Source: Flavobacteriaceae bacterium EG-1
GTDB taxonomy: Bacteria; Bacteroidota; Bacteroidia; Flavobacteriales; Flavobacteriaceae
NCBI RefSeq assembly: GCF_009649685.1
Contig: NZ_WJPK01000003.1
Span: 62,001-126,000 of the forward strand
Reading direction: 5' to 3'
DNA: 64,000 nucleotides
Of the stretch, positions 36,720 through 45,581 are shown piece after piece. The notes beneath the pieces were generated by a model. It was not told the origin of the DNA and did no database searches. It saw only the letters and a list, made by a program, of their open reading frames with translations. The position numbers were made by a program, and so were the translations under genes. How positions within the stretch are numbered: position 1 is the first letter of the stretch; each line of letters opens with the position of its first letter.

Positions 36720-37166
36720 ATGAAGAAATTTATATTCCTATTTTGCCTAACATTCTTAACTTATTTGGATGCTAAGGCACAACAAATTAAAGTTATTACA
36801 AGTGTAGAATCTATTGTTCCCAGTGGTTTAGGTCGATCGAGAATTATAGATGCTAAAGAAGAAAAAGACTTTGAAAGCTACACAACAGAACAAACAGAAG
36901 AAGACAATACTAGAAACAAATCTAAACGGGGTGATATTAGAGTAAAGAATTTTGAAGAAACAAAACTTTTAAATTTTTACAATATTGCGGGCATTCGCTT
37001 TCAGAATATTGCTGCTAACGATGCTGTTATTTCATCAAAATTAAGCACTATGGTTGCCGATGGATGGGAACTTGCTTTTGTAACTAGTGGTGTTGAAGCC
37101 GATGCAGGCGATAAAGATGGGCAAGGAATTTTTATTACACGCTATATATTTAAAAAAGACGACTAG
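36720..37166 (+). CDS. Small secreted protein of unknown function
   Basis: A 148-residue protein with a signal peptide ending near AKAQ (residues 17-20). A charged, low-complexity middle (ESYTTEQTEEDNTRNKSKRG) is followed by a conserved-looking domain: KLLNFYNIAGIRFQNIAAND, then LSTMVADGWELAFVTSGV, and ITRYIFKK at the end. The last part resembles the short DUF4177-like fold (a helix before DGWELxxV), but I do not assign a function. It ends at a strong bidirectional terminator. Confidence 0.75.
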   Translation: MKKFIFLFCLTFLTYLDAKAQQIKVITSVESIVPSGLGRSRIIDAKEEKDFESYTTEQTEEDNTRNKSKRGDIRVKNFEETKLLNFYNIAGIRFQNIAANDAVISSKLSTMVADGWELAFVTSGVEADAGDKDGQGIFITRYIFKKDD

Positions 37167-37191
37167 CTATTATTGTAAGTTTAAAAATGAA

Positions 37192-37225
37192 ACGGCGTTT
37201 TGAAATAATTCAAAACGCCGTCTTT
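37192..37225. terminator. Bidirectional intrinsic terminator
   Basis: ACGGCGTTTTGAA (37192-37204) and its perfect complement TTCAAAACGCCGT (37209-37221) form a 13-bp stem with a 4-base loop, followed by CTTTCT on the plus strand and TTTCATTTTTAAA on the minus strand. It lies between the converging secreted-protein gene and the aromatic operon, serving both. Confidence 0.88.
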
Positions 37226-37263
37226 CTACTATTATTACTTCAAAAGTAAATTATTTGCCCTTA

Positions 37264-38346
37264 TTAAGCATTAATTATTTTCTCTTGATGATTAATAGAT
37301 TCTTGGTGTATTGCTTTAAACATTTTCAACACAAATTCTTCACTTAATCCTTTAGACTCACCTTCAAGAATCATTGCTCCTAAAATTTGGTTCCAACGAT
37401 TAGATTGAAGTACAGCAACATTCTTTTGTTTTTTAAGTTCACCAATACTATCAGAAATCTTCATACGTTTTCCCATAGTATCTATTAGCTGATGGTCAAA
37501 AATATCTATTTGAGCTCTCAAGTTACTTAATTTAGCATTGTATTCAGCTTCACTATCACTTTCTTTTCTGATACGAAGATCTTTCATAATTTGAACTAGG
37601 CTTGCTGGTGTAACTTGCTGTGCGGCATCACTCCATGCATTGTCTGGATCATGATGTGTTTCAATCATCAATCCATCAAAATTAAGATCAAGTGCAGTCT
37701 GAGATACGTCGAAAATCATATCGCGTTTTCCAGTTATATGCGATGGATCACAAATTAATGGAAGGTCAGGAAATTTATTTTGAAATTCGATTGCCAATTG
37801 CCACTCTGGAATATTTCTATACTTAGTTTTTTCATAGGTAGAAAATCCACGGTGAATCGCTCCTAAGTTTTTAATTCCTGCTGTATATAAACGCTCTATA
37901 CCACCTAACCATAAAGACAAATCAGGATTTACAGGGTTTTTAACTAATACAGTTTTATCAGTTCCGGCTAAGGCATCGGCAATTTCTTGCATGATAAAAG
38001 GACTAACGGTTGAACGAGCACCAATCCACAACATATCTACGTCATGCTCTAAGGCAAGTTTCACATGTGCAGCATTAGCTACTTCTGTAGTTGTTTTCAT
38101 ACCAGTTTCGGCCTTTACTTTTTGCAACCACTTTAAACCTAAAGCACCTACACCTTCAAAATTTCCAGGACGAGTACGAGGTTTCCATATACCTGCGCGG
38201 TAATAATTAACATCAGTGTCTTTTAAACTATGGGCTATTCCCAAAACTTGCTCCTCAGTTTCTGCACTACAAGGTCCAGCAATTACTAACGGATGGTCTA
38301 ACTTCATGTTATCTAACCAACCTCTCATCTCTTTTTTGTTTTCCAT
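37264..38346 (-). CDS. Bifunctional DAHP synthase / chorismate mutase
   Basis: Fusion of the first shikimate step (PEP plus erythrose-4-phosphate) with the chorismate to prephenate step. The N-terminal type I DAHP synthase barrel (about 1-260) shows IAGPCSAET, YRAGIWKPRTRPGNFEG, LWIGARSTVSP, LVKNPVNPD and LICDPSHITGKR. The C-terminal AroQ chorismate mutase helices (about 270-360) show LRAQIDIFDHQLIDTMGKRM and DSIGELKKQKNV. The same architecture is known from Porphyromonas gingivalis, where the mutase domain mediates feedback by prephenate. It is the last gene of the attenuator-controlled operon. Confidence 0.95.
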   Translation of the reverse strand: MENKKEMRGWLDNMKLDHPLVIAGPCSAETEEQVLGIAHSLKDTDVNYYRAGIWKPRTRPGNFEGVGALGLKWLQKVKAETGMKTTTEVANAAHVKLALEHDVDMLWIGARSTVSPFIMQEIADALAGTDKTVLVKNPVNPDLSLWLGGIERLYTAGIKNLGAIHRGFSTYEKTKYRNIPEWQLAIEFQNKFPDLPLICDPSHITGKRDMIFDVSQTALDLNFDGLMIETHHDPDNAWSDAAQQVTPASLVQIMKDLRIRKESDSEAEYNAKLSNLRAQIDIFDHQLIDTMGKRMKISDSIGELKKQKNVAVLQSNRWNQILGAMILEGESKGLSEEFVLKMFKAIHQESINHQEKIINA

Positions 38347-38350
38347 TTTA

Positions 38351-39208
38351 TTATTTGTTAAGCGGTATTCCTTTTAAAATTTCTTTTATTTTATTTGTAT
38401 CGTTCATTTCATTATAAATGCCTTGATAATCACTTTGCTCAAGTAGTTCTTTAAACTCCTGAAGGTTTTGAATATACTCATTCAATGATGCAACAACATT
38501 TTCTTTATTTTGTTCAAATATGGGTGTCCACATAGCTGGTGAACTTTTGGCTAATCGAACTGTGCTTTCAAATCCACTACCTGCCATGTCAAAAATATCA
38601 CGTTCATTTCTCTCTTTTTCAATAACCGTCTTTCCCAACATAAAAGAGCTGATATGTGATAGATGAGACACGTATGCAATGTGTTTATCATGAGCAACGG
38701 GATTCATATATCTAATACGCATACCCATTTGTTGAAAAATCGCCAATGCTTTTTCTTGTAATTTAAATGCTGTTTTTTCAACTTCACAAATAATATTCGC
38801 TTTTCCATTATATAAATTCTCAATGGCCGCAGAAGGGCCAGAAAATTCAGTACCTGCAATTGGGTGACAAGCCAAATAATTTCTTCTCTTTGGATGATTT
38901 TTAAGTGTTTCACAAATCAGATTCTTAGTAGAACCACCATCGATAACAACACAATCATCATTTACAGCATCTAATATTTTCGGTAGTTCATCAACTAATA
39001 CATCTACTGGAATACTTACAATAACCATATCAGCAGAACCCAAATCAGTATAGCTCGATTTTACATCTATAAGGTTCAATTCCAAAGCTTCTGCGAGATG
39101 CGCAGGATTATTATCGATACCAAAAATCTTTGTTTCTGGCTGAATTCTTTTGATGTCTTTTGCGAAAGAGCCACCAATTAAACCAATACCGATTATAAAT
39201 AAATTCAT
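38351..39208 (-). CDS. tyrA: Prephenate dehydrogenase TyrA
   Basis: NAD(P)-dependent conversion of prephenate to 4-hydroxyphenylpyruvate for tyrosine. N-terminal Rossmann motif IIGIGLIGGSFAKDI (about 5-19), then HPIAGTEFSGPSAA with the catalytic His, and HDKHIAYVSHLSH. Length 285, without a fused chorismate mutase; that function sits in the next gene, 4 bases downstream. Confidence 0.94.
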   Translation of the reverse strand: MNLFIIGIGLIGGSFAKDIKRIQPETKIFGIDNNPAHLAEALELNLIDVKSSYTDLGSADMVIVSIPVDVLVDELPKILDAVNDDCVVIDGGSTKNLICETLKNHPKRRNYLACHPIAGTEFSGPSAAIENLYNGKANIICEVEKTAFKLQEKALAIFQQMGMRIRYMNPVAHDKHIAYVSHLSHISSFMLGKTVIEKERNERDIFDMAGSGFESTVRLAKSSPAMWTPIFEQNKENVVASLNEYIQNLQEFKELLEQSDYQGIYNEMNDTNKIKEILKGIPLNK

Positions 39209-39239
39209 TTTACTAATTACTTGTTACTGTTTAATTCCT

Positions 39240-40385
39240 TCAAAATCTATCTATTGCTTCTTGAATCTTTTCTTCTGAAACACAAAGCGAAAATCTAATA
39301 TATCCTTCACCATTGCTTCCAAAAATTGTTCCTGGGACCAGAAATACATTCTTATCATATAATATTTCATCAATAAATTCCTCTGAACTAACACTTCCCG
39401 AAGGCAACTTAGCCCAAACAAACATTCCTACGGCATTCGTATCATATGTACACTTAAGCTCATCGGCTAATTTGAATATTAAATCTCTTCTTTTTCGATA
39501 TATTTCATTTAAATCGTCATACCAAGTCTGGCTGCTACTTAAAGCTTTTATAGCCCCTTTTTGAATACCATAGAACATACCTGAGTCCATATTGCTTTTT
39601 ACTTTCAATACTGCATTTATATGATCCGCATTACCAAGTACCATACCAACGCGCCAGCCAGCCATATTAAAGGTTTTACTTAAAGAATTCAGTTCTAACG
39701 CCACCTCTTTAGCATCTTTAATAGATAATATACTAATAGGCTCTTCATTTAGGACGAAACTATATGGGTTGTCATTTACTAAAAGAATATCATTCCGTTT
39801 AGCGAAGGAAACTAATTTTTCTAATTTAGATTTACTAACATTAGCACCTGTTGGCATATGTGGATAATTTACCCACATAATTTTCACCTTCTCTAAATCT
39901 TCTTCTTCAATTACATCTATATCTGGGAACCAGCCATACTCCTCTTTAAGACCATAATACTTCGGGACAGCACCTACTAATTTAGTTACTGAACTATACG
40001 TTGGATATCCAGGATTAGGAATTAAAACCTCATCTCCGGGGTTTAAAAAAGCCATGCTTATGTGCATAATTCCTTCTTTAGATCCCATTAAAGGTAAAAT
40101 CTCTGAAATTGGATCCGCAGTCACTCCAAATTTAGAACCATAAAAATCTGCAAAAGCTTCTCGCAAAGCGGGCAAACCTTGGTAGCTTTGATATTGATGC
40201 GCACCATCTTCTAATACTGCATTTTGTATAGTTGATACAATTTCTGCTGAAGGCATTAAATCGGGACTTCCGATTCCCATATTAATTATTGGGCGGCCTT
40301 CTGCCATTAATCCTCTCACTTCTCTCAATTTCTTAGAGAAGTAGTATTCTTCAACCGTATGTAATCGATCAGCAGTTCGAATCAT
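39240..40385 (-). CDS. PLP-dependent class I/II aminotransferase, probably aromatic
   Basis: Fold-type I aminotransferase of 381 residues. The PLP lysine is in SLSKTFNMAGWRVG; NPGYPTYSS, NYPHMPTGA (the NPxNPTG equivalent, with HM replacing NP) and the C-terminal FGSNGEGYIRFSLC (Arg for the carboxylate) are visible. Position between pheA and tyrA suggests it makes Phe and Tyr from the keto acids, or acts on prephenate. The ATG overlaps the pheA stop by 4 bases. Confidence 0.88.
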   Translation of the reverse strand: MIRTADRLHTVEEYYFSKKLREVRGLMAEGRPIINMGIGSPDLMPSAEIVSTIQNAVLEDGAHQYQSYQGLPALREAFADFYGSKFGVTADPISEILPLMGSKEGIMHISMAFLNPGDEVLIPNPGYPTYSSVTKLVGAVPKYYGLKEEYGWFPDIDVIEEEDLEKVKIMWVNYPHMPTGANVSKSKLEKLVSFAKRNDILLVNDNPYSFVLNEEPISILSIKDAKEVALELNSLSKTFNMAGWRVGMVLGNADHINAVLKVKSNMDSGMFYGIQKGAIKALSSSQTWYDDLNEIYRKRRDLIFKLADELKCTYDTNAVGMFVWAKLPSGSVSSEEFIDEILYDKNVFLVPGTIFGSNGEGYIRFSLCVSEEKIQEAIDRF

Positions 40386-41209
40386 AGCATTGCATTTTTA
40401 TATTCACCCAATATTTTAAAGTCATCTAACATGATGTTCAACAACGATTTTGCTTTTTCAAAATGCGCATAATCGTCGAATTTAACATCAACAAAAAATG
40501 CATATTTCCAAGGTTTTTCAATAATTGGCAATGACTGAATTTTAGTTAAATTCAAATAACAATCACTCATAACATTCATAACAGTTGCGAGACTACCACG
40601 TTTGTGGTCGGTTATGAACCTAACAGAGGCTTTATTAATTTCTTCTTTTGGCAACTCTTTATTTTTTGTTTTTACAATAATAAAGCGAGTGGCGTTATTT
40701 TTTATAGTTTGTATATCTGATGCTATGATGTTCAAATCATACAATTCAGCCGCTACTTTAGGCGCAATAGCACCTATTCCTTTTAACTGTTTGTCTTGAA
40801 TTTGTTTTGCAGTTTCTGCTGTATCTACATCTTCTACCAGTCTTATGTTAGGATATTTTCTAAAAAAATCTTTACATTGTAACAGAGCCATAGGATGAGA
40901 CCGGACTTCAACTATATCTTCAATTGTCTGTCCTTTAAGAACCATTAGATTATGGTGAATATTTAAATAATGTTCACCAATTATATGCAGATTATTATCA
41001 TGCACTAAGGCGTAATTTGGAATTATAGAGCCTGCAATAGAATTTTCAATAGCCATTATTCCCTTATCAGCTGAGCCATCTAAGAGTCTGTCCACTAAAT
41101 AATCAAAAGACATGCATTCTATAAGTTCGGCATCAACACTACAATATTCACGGGCCACCTGATGGTGGTTTGAACCTTTGATACCTTGTATTGCTATTTT
41201 TACTGACAT
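40382..41209 (-). CDS. pheA: Prephenate dehydratase PheA with ACT domain
   Basis: Converts prephenate to phenylpyruvate. Catalytic part (about 1-185) has AIQGIKGSNHHQVA, MAIENSIAGSI and the TRF motif in NNATRFIIV. The C-terminal ACT domain (about 195-275) is present, but the usual Phe-binding ESRP reads QSLP, and the HxPG motif reads HKRGSL, so feedback inhibition may be weaker or different. Length 275, without a mutase domain. It is the first structural gene after the Phe leader and terminator. Confidence 0.94.
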   Translation of the reverse strand: MSVKIAIQGIKGSNHHQVAREYCSVDAELIECMSFDYLVDRLLDGSADKGIMAIENSIAGSIIPNYALVHDNNLHIIGEHYLNIHHNLMVLKGQTIEDIVEVRSHPMALLQCKDFFRKYPNIRLVEDVDTAETAKQIQDKQLKGIGAIAPKVAAELYDLNIIASDIQTIKNNATRFIIVKTKNKELPKEEINKASVRFITDHKRGSLATVMNVMSDCYLNLTKIQSLPIIEKPWKYAFFVDVKFDDYAHFEKAKSLLNIMLDDFKILGEYKNAML

Positions 41210-41229
41210 TTTTAATAATTCTAATAAAC

Positions 41230-41256
41230 AAAAAAGTCCCGTTTTTAACGGGACTT
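41230..41256 (-). terminator. Attenuator terminator upstream of pheA
   Basis: On the minus strand AAGTCCCGT (41256-41248) pairs with ACGGGACTT (41242-41234) around a 5-base loop, followed by a T run to 41230. It ends 20 bases before the pheA ATG, inside the transcript leader. Its 5' arm AGTCCCG (41255-41249) is also complementary to CGGGACT (41294-41288) in the leader peptide gene, so two exclusive structures can form. Confidence 0.92.
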
Positions 41257-41280
41257 CAATTTGCTTATATATTCAATACT

Positions 41281-41352
41281 TCACAACAGTCCCGCACCTC
41301 TCTTAAAAAAGAAGTAAAAAAAGAAACCGTTAAAAAAGAATTGCGTATTCAT
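41281..41352 (-). CDS. Phe-rich leader peptide of the aromatic operon attenuator
   Basis: A 23-codon reading frame with ATG at 41352 and TGA at 41283-41281. It begins MNTQFFFNGFFFYFFF and ends KRGAGLL: nine Phe codons in three FFF runs and one Tyr. Functionally it parallels the E. coli pheL peptide (FFFAFFFTF). The codons GCG GGA CTG near its end contain the antiterminator CGGGACT (41294-41288). A ribosome that reaches the stop would mask this and let the terminator form; one stalled at the early Phe runs would leave it free to block the terminator. It lies 71 bases before pheA. Confidence 0.9.
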   Translation of the reverse strand: MNTQFFFNGFFFYFFFKRGAGLL

Positions 41353-41401
41353 AAAACTTAAACTTCCGGCTAATGTATGAATTTAATTTAAAAATCTCCT
41401 T

Positions 41402-41432
41402 TTTAGATACACTTATTTTATTTTGATAACAA
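41402..41432 (-). promoter_or_regulatory. Candidate promoter of the pheA operon
   Basis: Minus strand TTG (41432-41430), 20 bases, then TATCTAAA (41409-41402): the -33 element and spacing fit, but the -7 element matches TAnnTTTG only in part. Transcription would begin near 41395, about 43 bases before the leader peptide ATG. Confidence 0.35.
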
Positions 41433-41504
41433 TTTATTAAAATTTGAGGGCTATCCTCCGAAGTCTAATTAATTGAAATCTCATAACTGCTATTCTTCAG
41501 ATTC

Positions 41505-42611
41505 CTAAGTTTGTATAGTTTCCGATAAAATAGAGGAAACAATTTCATCTATCTCATCTTGTACCTTTGGGTCTGTACAATTTATCAATATTGAGAATAC
41601 CATCTTTTCATTAGGATAAACGAAAAAATTAGAATATCCTCCTACCCCATTACCAACATGCCCAAAAAAAGGTCTTCCCTTATTATCTTCGCTTACCTGC
41701 CAGCCCAAACCATAAAAAGTATTCTCGTCATTAACTTTTTGGGAGGTCAAAAATTCTATGTTCATTTTTGCACTAAACACCTGATTTTTTAATAGTGCAC
41801 GACCAAATTTTGCAATATCTTCAGATGTAGATAGGTAACCACCACCTGCCAATTTGTAATAATTATTAACGGGAATAGCTATACGAAAACCAGTTTTATT
41901 TTTTGAATAAAAAGTAGTTAGGTTTGCTATTTTATAACTAGAAGTTTCAGAATTCGTCTCCGACGGATTAGCACCCGCGTAAGTATTCAACATATTCAAA
42001 GGGTTGAAAATTTTCTCTTGAACCAAATCCGCAAAAGCTACACCACTTGCCTCTTGCATCGCTAAAGACAATAAGGCCCAATCAAAACTATTATACAAAT
42101 ACTGAGTACCTGGCTTAAAAATTAATGGGTCATTTTTAAAAATATCAATTCCTTCTTTTATGGAGTATGGTTTATTAAGTCCATATTCCACACCTTTATA
42201 ACCTCTTATTCCAGCTGTATGACTTGCTAACTGTCTAATAGTAAAATCATATTCCTTTTTTGGGTAGTACGGTACGTAGTCATATAAAGAGGCATCCAAT
42301 TTCATTACTCCTTCATCTACTAAATGCGCCAAAGTGGCGGCCGCAATATTTTTAGAGATACTTGCGATTCTAAACACCGTTTTTTTAGGGTCTATTATTT
42401 TTTTCGATTCCAAATCAGCATAGCCATAGCCTTTTTGTAAAAGAATTTTATCAGATTTAATAATTGTTGTCGCTATTCCGGGTACTTTTTTATGATTTAC
42501 TAGATCATTTAGTAAGGCATCCGCTTTAGCTACTCCTATTAAATTAGATGAATCACCAACAATTCTTTGAAACGCACCTAAATTCTGCAAGAGTTTTATA
42601 ATTGGATTCAT
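41505..42611 (-). CDS. Serine hydrolase of the class C beta-lactamase / penicillin-binding family
   Basis: A 368-residue member of the beta-lactamase (AmpC/esterase) superfamily. The nucleophile motif SxxK is SISK in FRIASISKNIAA, the YxN position is represented by YLYNSFDWALL, and the KTG equivalent is HVG in FFGHVGNGVGG. No clear signal peptide is seen at the N-terminus. Such proteins are often peptidases or esterases rather than true beta-lactamases; substrate unknown. It is 17 bases after the GIN-domain lipoprotein gene. Confidence 0.88.
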   Translation of the reverse strand: MNPIIKLLQNLGAFQRIVGDSSNLIGVAKADALLNDLVNHKKVPGIATTIIKSDKILLQKGYGYADLESKKIIDPKKTVFRIASISKNIAAATLAHLVDEGVMKLDASLYDYVPYYPKKEYDFTIRQLASHTAGIRGYKGVEYGLNKPYSIKEGIDIFKNDPLIFKPGTQYLYNSFDWALLSLAMQEASGVAFADLVQEKIFNPLNMLNTYAGANPSETNSETSSYKIANLTTFYSKNKTGFRIAIPVNNYYKLAGGGYLSTSEDIAKFGRALLKNQVFSAKMNIEFLTSQKVNDENTFYGLGWQVSEDNKGRPFFGHVGNGVGGYSNFFVYPNEKMVFSILINCTDPKVQDEIDEIVSSILSETIQT

Positions 42612-42628
42612 AAGATTAAAGAATGAAA

Positions 42629-43450
42629 CTATTTAAAAATCAGTTTTCCTTTATACTGCTCTTCAACCTCAACTATAGGTGGTATATTATTACTTATTAC
42701 ATCACCATTCCCTCTAATTACACCAATTATGGACTCCGTCGGATTTACGAACAAATCATTACTTCCCCTATGATTTAAAGTTACTTTATCAGCTAGTAAA
42801 TCTTCCGCCTCTATTCTTGAGTCACCAGAAGCAACATATAAACTTAAGTTTTCCGCAACACCTTTTAATTTAAAATATGCAATACCATTTACTACTACAC
42901 TTACAGTATCTACATTAAGATTTAAATCAAATTCACTATCAGTCGTAAGCGCATCTGGTTCTAAATAACTTTCAGTTAACAATTCTATAGATTGATAGTT
43001 TAACACCCCATCACTAGTTATTGGCAGACCACTACTACTCCTAATTTGAGTAATATTCGGCGATGTTACATATATTTTAGTAACACCATATTCACGAAAA
43101 AGATTACATCCATTTTCGTTACGCAATAGCAACCTATCATTTTCAACTGCAACGGAAATTTCGTTTAAAAGATTTACTCCTGTTTCAATTTCTACTTTTT
43201 GAGTTTCACCCTCTTTTACTACTAAAACTATTTTTTCATAAACGGTAATTTTATTGAACTCTGGTACTGCTATTTCTTGACGAATAATATTACCAGAATT
43301 TTGAAAACAGTCTGAGCTTGATTCTGAATTACATGAAATAAATAGTACAAAAACTAAAAGTGCAAATACTATTTTAAAAGAAACAATAGTCCGTTTTATA
43401 CTATTTATAGCAATGAAAATTTCATGTACAAAAATTCTAATATTATTCAT
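42629..43450 (-). CDS. Lipoprotein with DUF2807 (GIN-type adhesin head) domain
   Basis: A hydrophobic segment before the lipobox FISC (Cys near residue 40) marks a lipoprotein. The mature part is a right-handed beta-helix-like domain of the DUF2807 family: IRQEIAVPEFNKITVYEKIV at the start and SGDSRIEAEDLLADKVTLNHRGS split near the end. Function in envelope or adhesion is presumed. The longest frame starts at 43510 and overlaps the upstream gene by 50 bases; I prefer ATG 43450 (43459 is also possible). Confidence 0.82.
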   Translation of the reverse strand: MNNIRIFVHEIFIAINSIKRTIVSFKIVFALLVFVLFISCNSESSSDCFQNSGNIIRQEIAVPEFNKITVYEKIVLVVKEGETQKVEIETGVNLLNEISVAVENDRLLLRNENGCNLFREYGVTKIYVTSPNITQIRSSSGLPITSDGVLNYQSIELLTESYLEPDALTTDSEFDLNLNVDTVSVVVNGIAYFKLKGVAENLSLYVASGDSRIEAEDLLADKVTLNHRGSNDLFVNPTESIIGVIRGNGDVISNNIPPIVEVEEQYKGKLIFK

Positions 43451-43460
43451 AATAAACATT

Positions 43461-44558
43461 TCATAATCGAATTCCCAATCCGAATTCAACCGCTTCGGCT
43501 GCGGCACCATGAGATTTTAGCGTAATAGATCCAAACATATTTTTACCAAAATATCGTTTCATTCCAATTCTATTATAAACTTTACCTTCAAAGTCAAACG
43601 GATAGTATACATAATATCCCAATTGTGTAATAAAACTTATTCTATTTACAAACAATTCATGACCAATAAATAAGCCCACTCTTTTAAAATCATCATCCTC
43701 TTGAACTCCATATTCTGGAAATGAAATTGCTTGAAAACGTATTAATTCTTTCAAAAAATTAGAAAAGAAAACATCACCACCAATTTGTATAGCACTTTTA
43801 CGCCCCAATCGCTTATCCGCATACCCAGATAAAATATAAAATGCATGTTGGCCTAAACCAATTACATCACTTGCATTAACTCCCGTTCTAAACACGAAAT
43901 TATACTTAATAGGTTCAGTTATTTTTTCTCTATCAGCAGTTAAATATGTCATCTCTTTACCACCATCTAAGTCATAAGTTAAACCAGCATTAAAAGCAAA
44001 AGTATTGGTAGAGGTGTTCGGTGATTTCACATTGGCATTGGAATAATGAATTACAGAAAAACCTGCCTTTACACCTAAGCCCTTAAATATATTTTCTTTA
44101 TGAAAATTCAACATTAAATAGGTAGAACTCAATAAATCTGATCCGTAGGCATTGTTTCGGAAATTAGTATTTTTATCGTAAGGATTAGTTGCATATGAAA
44201 TTCCTTGACCAAATCTTAATTGTAGGTTTCTTTTTAGAAAATAAAAATTATAATGCGCATATAGTCCGTAATTCTTACCTAATGTTTCATTACCCATGTT
44301 CTGATAAATGAATGAATAGCCAACATCTGGGTAATTATATAATTCTTCCCATTCTTCTTCTCCGTATGTTTTCCTATTTAAACCAACAATTAAGCCAGTA
44401 GGATGCCCTTGTATTAAATGAGTTATATCTGGATTATGCAAGAGAATTGAACCATAGAATTGATTAGCATCAATTACATATCGTTTTGCAACAACATCTT
44501 CTTGAGCAAACAATGTTAAACTACATAGCAAAGAAAAAAGTAGGAATTTTAACCTCAT
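43461..44558 (-). CDS. Acyloxyacyl hydrolase / PagL-type lipid A deacylase
   Basis: Outer-membrane beta-barrel of 365 residues with a signal peptide ending near LFAQ (residue 19). The PagL-like active-site segment is VIHYSNANVKSPN, with the His-Ser pair of the lipid A 3-O-deacylase family. The C-terminus GLGIRL ends in a strand as in barrel proteins. It probably trims acyl chains of lipopolysaccharide; exact position unknown. The ATG lies 10 bases after a TACCTTTA -7-like box. Confidence 0.82.
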   Translation of the reverse strand: MRLKFLLFSLLCSLTLFAQEDVVAKRYVIDANQFYGSILLHNPDITHLIQGHPTGLIVGLNRKTYGEEEWEELYNYPDVGYSFIYQNMGNETLGKNYGLYAHYNFYFLKRNLQLRFGQGISYATNPYDKNTNFRNNAYGSDLLSSTYLMLNFHKENIFKGLGVKAGFSVIHYSNANVKSPNTSTNTFAFNAGLTYDLDGGKEMTYLTADREKITEPIKYNFVFRTGVNASDVIGLGQHAFYILSGYADKRLGRKSAIQIGGDVFFSNFLKELIRFQAISFPEYGVQEDDDFKRVGLFIGHELFVNRISFITQLGYYVYYPFDFEGKVYNRIGMKRYFGKNMFGSITLKSHGAAAEAVEFGLGIRL

Positions 44559-44627
44559 AAAAAGTAAAGGTAAAACTATTCAAGGATAAAAAATTATGTA
44601 CGTTACTGGTTTTATTCTAATCAATAA

Positions 44628-45581
44628 TTAAAACAGAGCTTTAGCAATAGCATGTACATTATCTGACTTACCCATTGAGTAGTAATGCAAGGAAGGCACA
44701 CCGGCCTTTTTTAGTTCTTTCGATTGCTGAATAGCCCATTCTATTCCTACTTGCCTAACTGCTTTATTATCTTTGCAATCATCTACGGCATCTATTAAAT
44801 CTTGTGGCAAATCAATTTTAAAAACCTGCGGCAATATATTCAAATGGCGTTTAACTGCAATTGGCTTTATTCCCGGAATAATAGGAACATTAATTCCGGC
44901 ATTTTTTGCAGCTTCAACAAATTGAAAATATTTCTTATTATCAAAAAACATTTGGGTTACCACATAATCAGCCCCTGCCTCAACTTTTTCTTTTAATCTT
45001 TTTAAATCTGTTTGTAATGAAGGTGCTTCCATATGCTTTTCTGGATAACCTGCAACCCCAACACAAAAATCTGCACAATCATCAGTTTCAATTACTTCAT
45101 GCAAATACTTTCCGCAATTAAGATTTTGAATTTGTTCAACAAGGCCTAAGGCATATTTATGACCCCCTTTGGTAGGCTCAAAATATTGTTGCTCTCGCAT
45201 GGCATCACCTCTTAGGGCCATCACATTATCAATACCCAAATAATGACAATCAACTAGAACATATTCCGTTTCTTCCTTTGTAAAGCCACCACATAAAACA
45301 TGTGGAACAGTATCAACATCATACTTATGCTTTATTGATGCACAAATACCTACAGTACCAGGTCTCATTCGTGTTAATTTTTTATCGAGTAAACCTGCCC
45401 TATCTATATAGATATATTCTTCACGAGAAGTTGTTACATCAATAAATGGAGGTTTAAACTCCATTAATGGGTCTATATTATTGTATAGTTCTTGGATATT
45501 TCTACCCTTAACTGGAGGAATAATTTCAAACGAAAACAAAGTTTTTCCTTTTGCTTTTTCTATATGTTCAGTAACCTTCAT
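44628..45581 (-). CDS. metF: Methylenetetrahydrofolate reductase MetF
   Basis: FAD enzyme that makes 5-methyl-THF for methionine synthase. N-terminal FSFEIIPPVKGRNIQELY carries the catalytic Glu; VTTSREE, DNVMALRGD, GVAGYPEKHMEAP and DYVVTQMFFD are family signatures. Length 317. The ATG overlaps the stop of the 80-residue upstream gene, so it belongs to the SAM riboswitch-controlled methionine operon. Confidence 0.96.
   Translation of the reverse strand: MKVTEHIEKAKGKTLFSFEIIPPVKGRNIQELYNNIDPLMEFKPPFIDVTTSREEYIYIDRAGLLDKKLTRMRPGTVGICASIKHKYDVDTVPHVLCGGFTKEETEYVLVDCHYLGIDNVMALRGDAMREQQYFEPTKGGHKYALGLVEQIQNLNCGKYLHEVIETDDCADFCVGVAGYPEKHMEAPSLQTDLKRLKEKVEAGADYVVTQMFFDNKKYFQFVEAAKNAGINVPIIPGIKPIAVKRHLNILPQVFKIDLPQDLIDAVDDCKDNKAVRQVGIEWAIQQSKELKKAGVPSLHYYSMGKSDNVHAIAKALF

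Noticed and set aside
41505-42611. Class C beta-lactamase as a resistance gene
   Set aside because: The motifs (SISK, YNS, HVG) fit esterase or peptidase members of the superfamily and there is no clear signal peptide.
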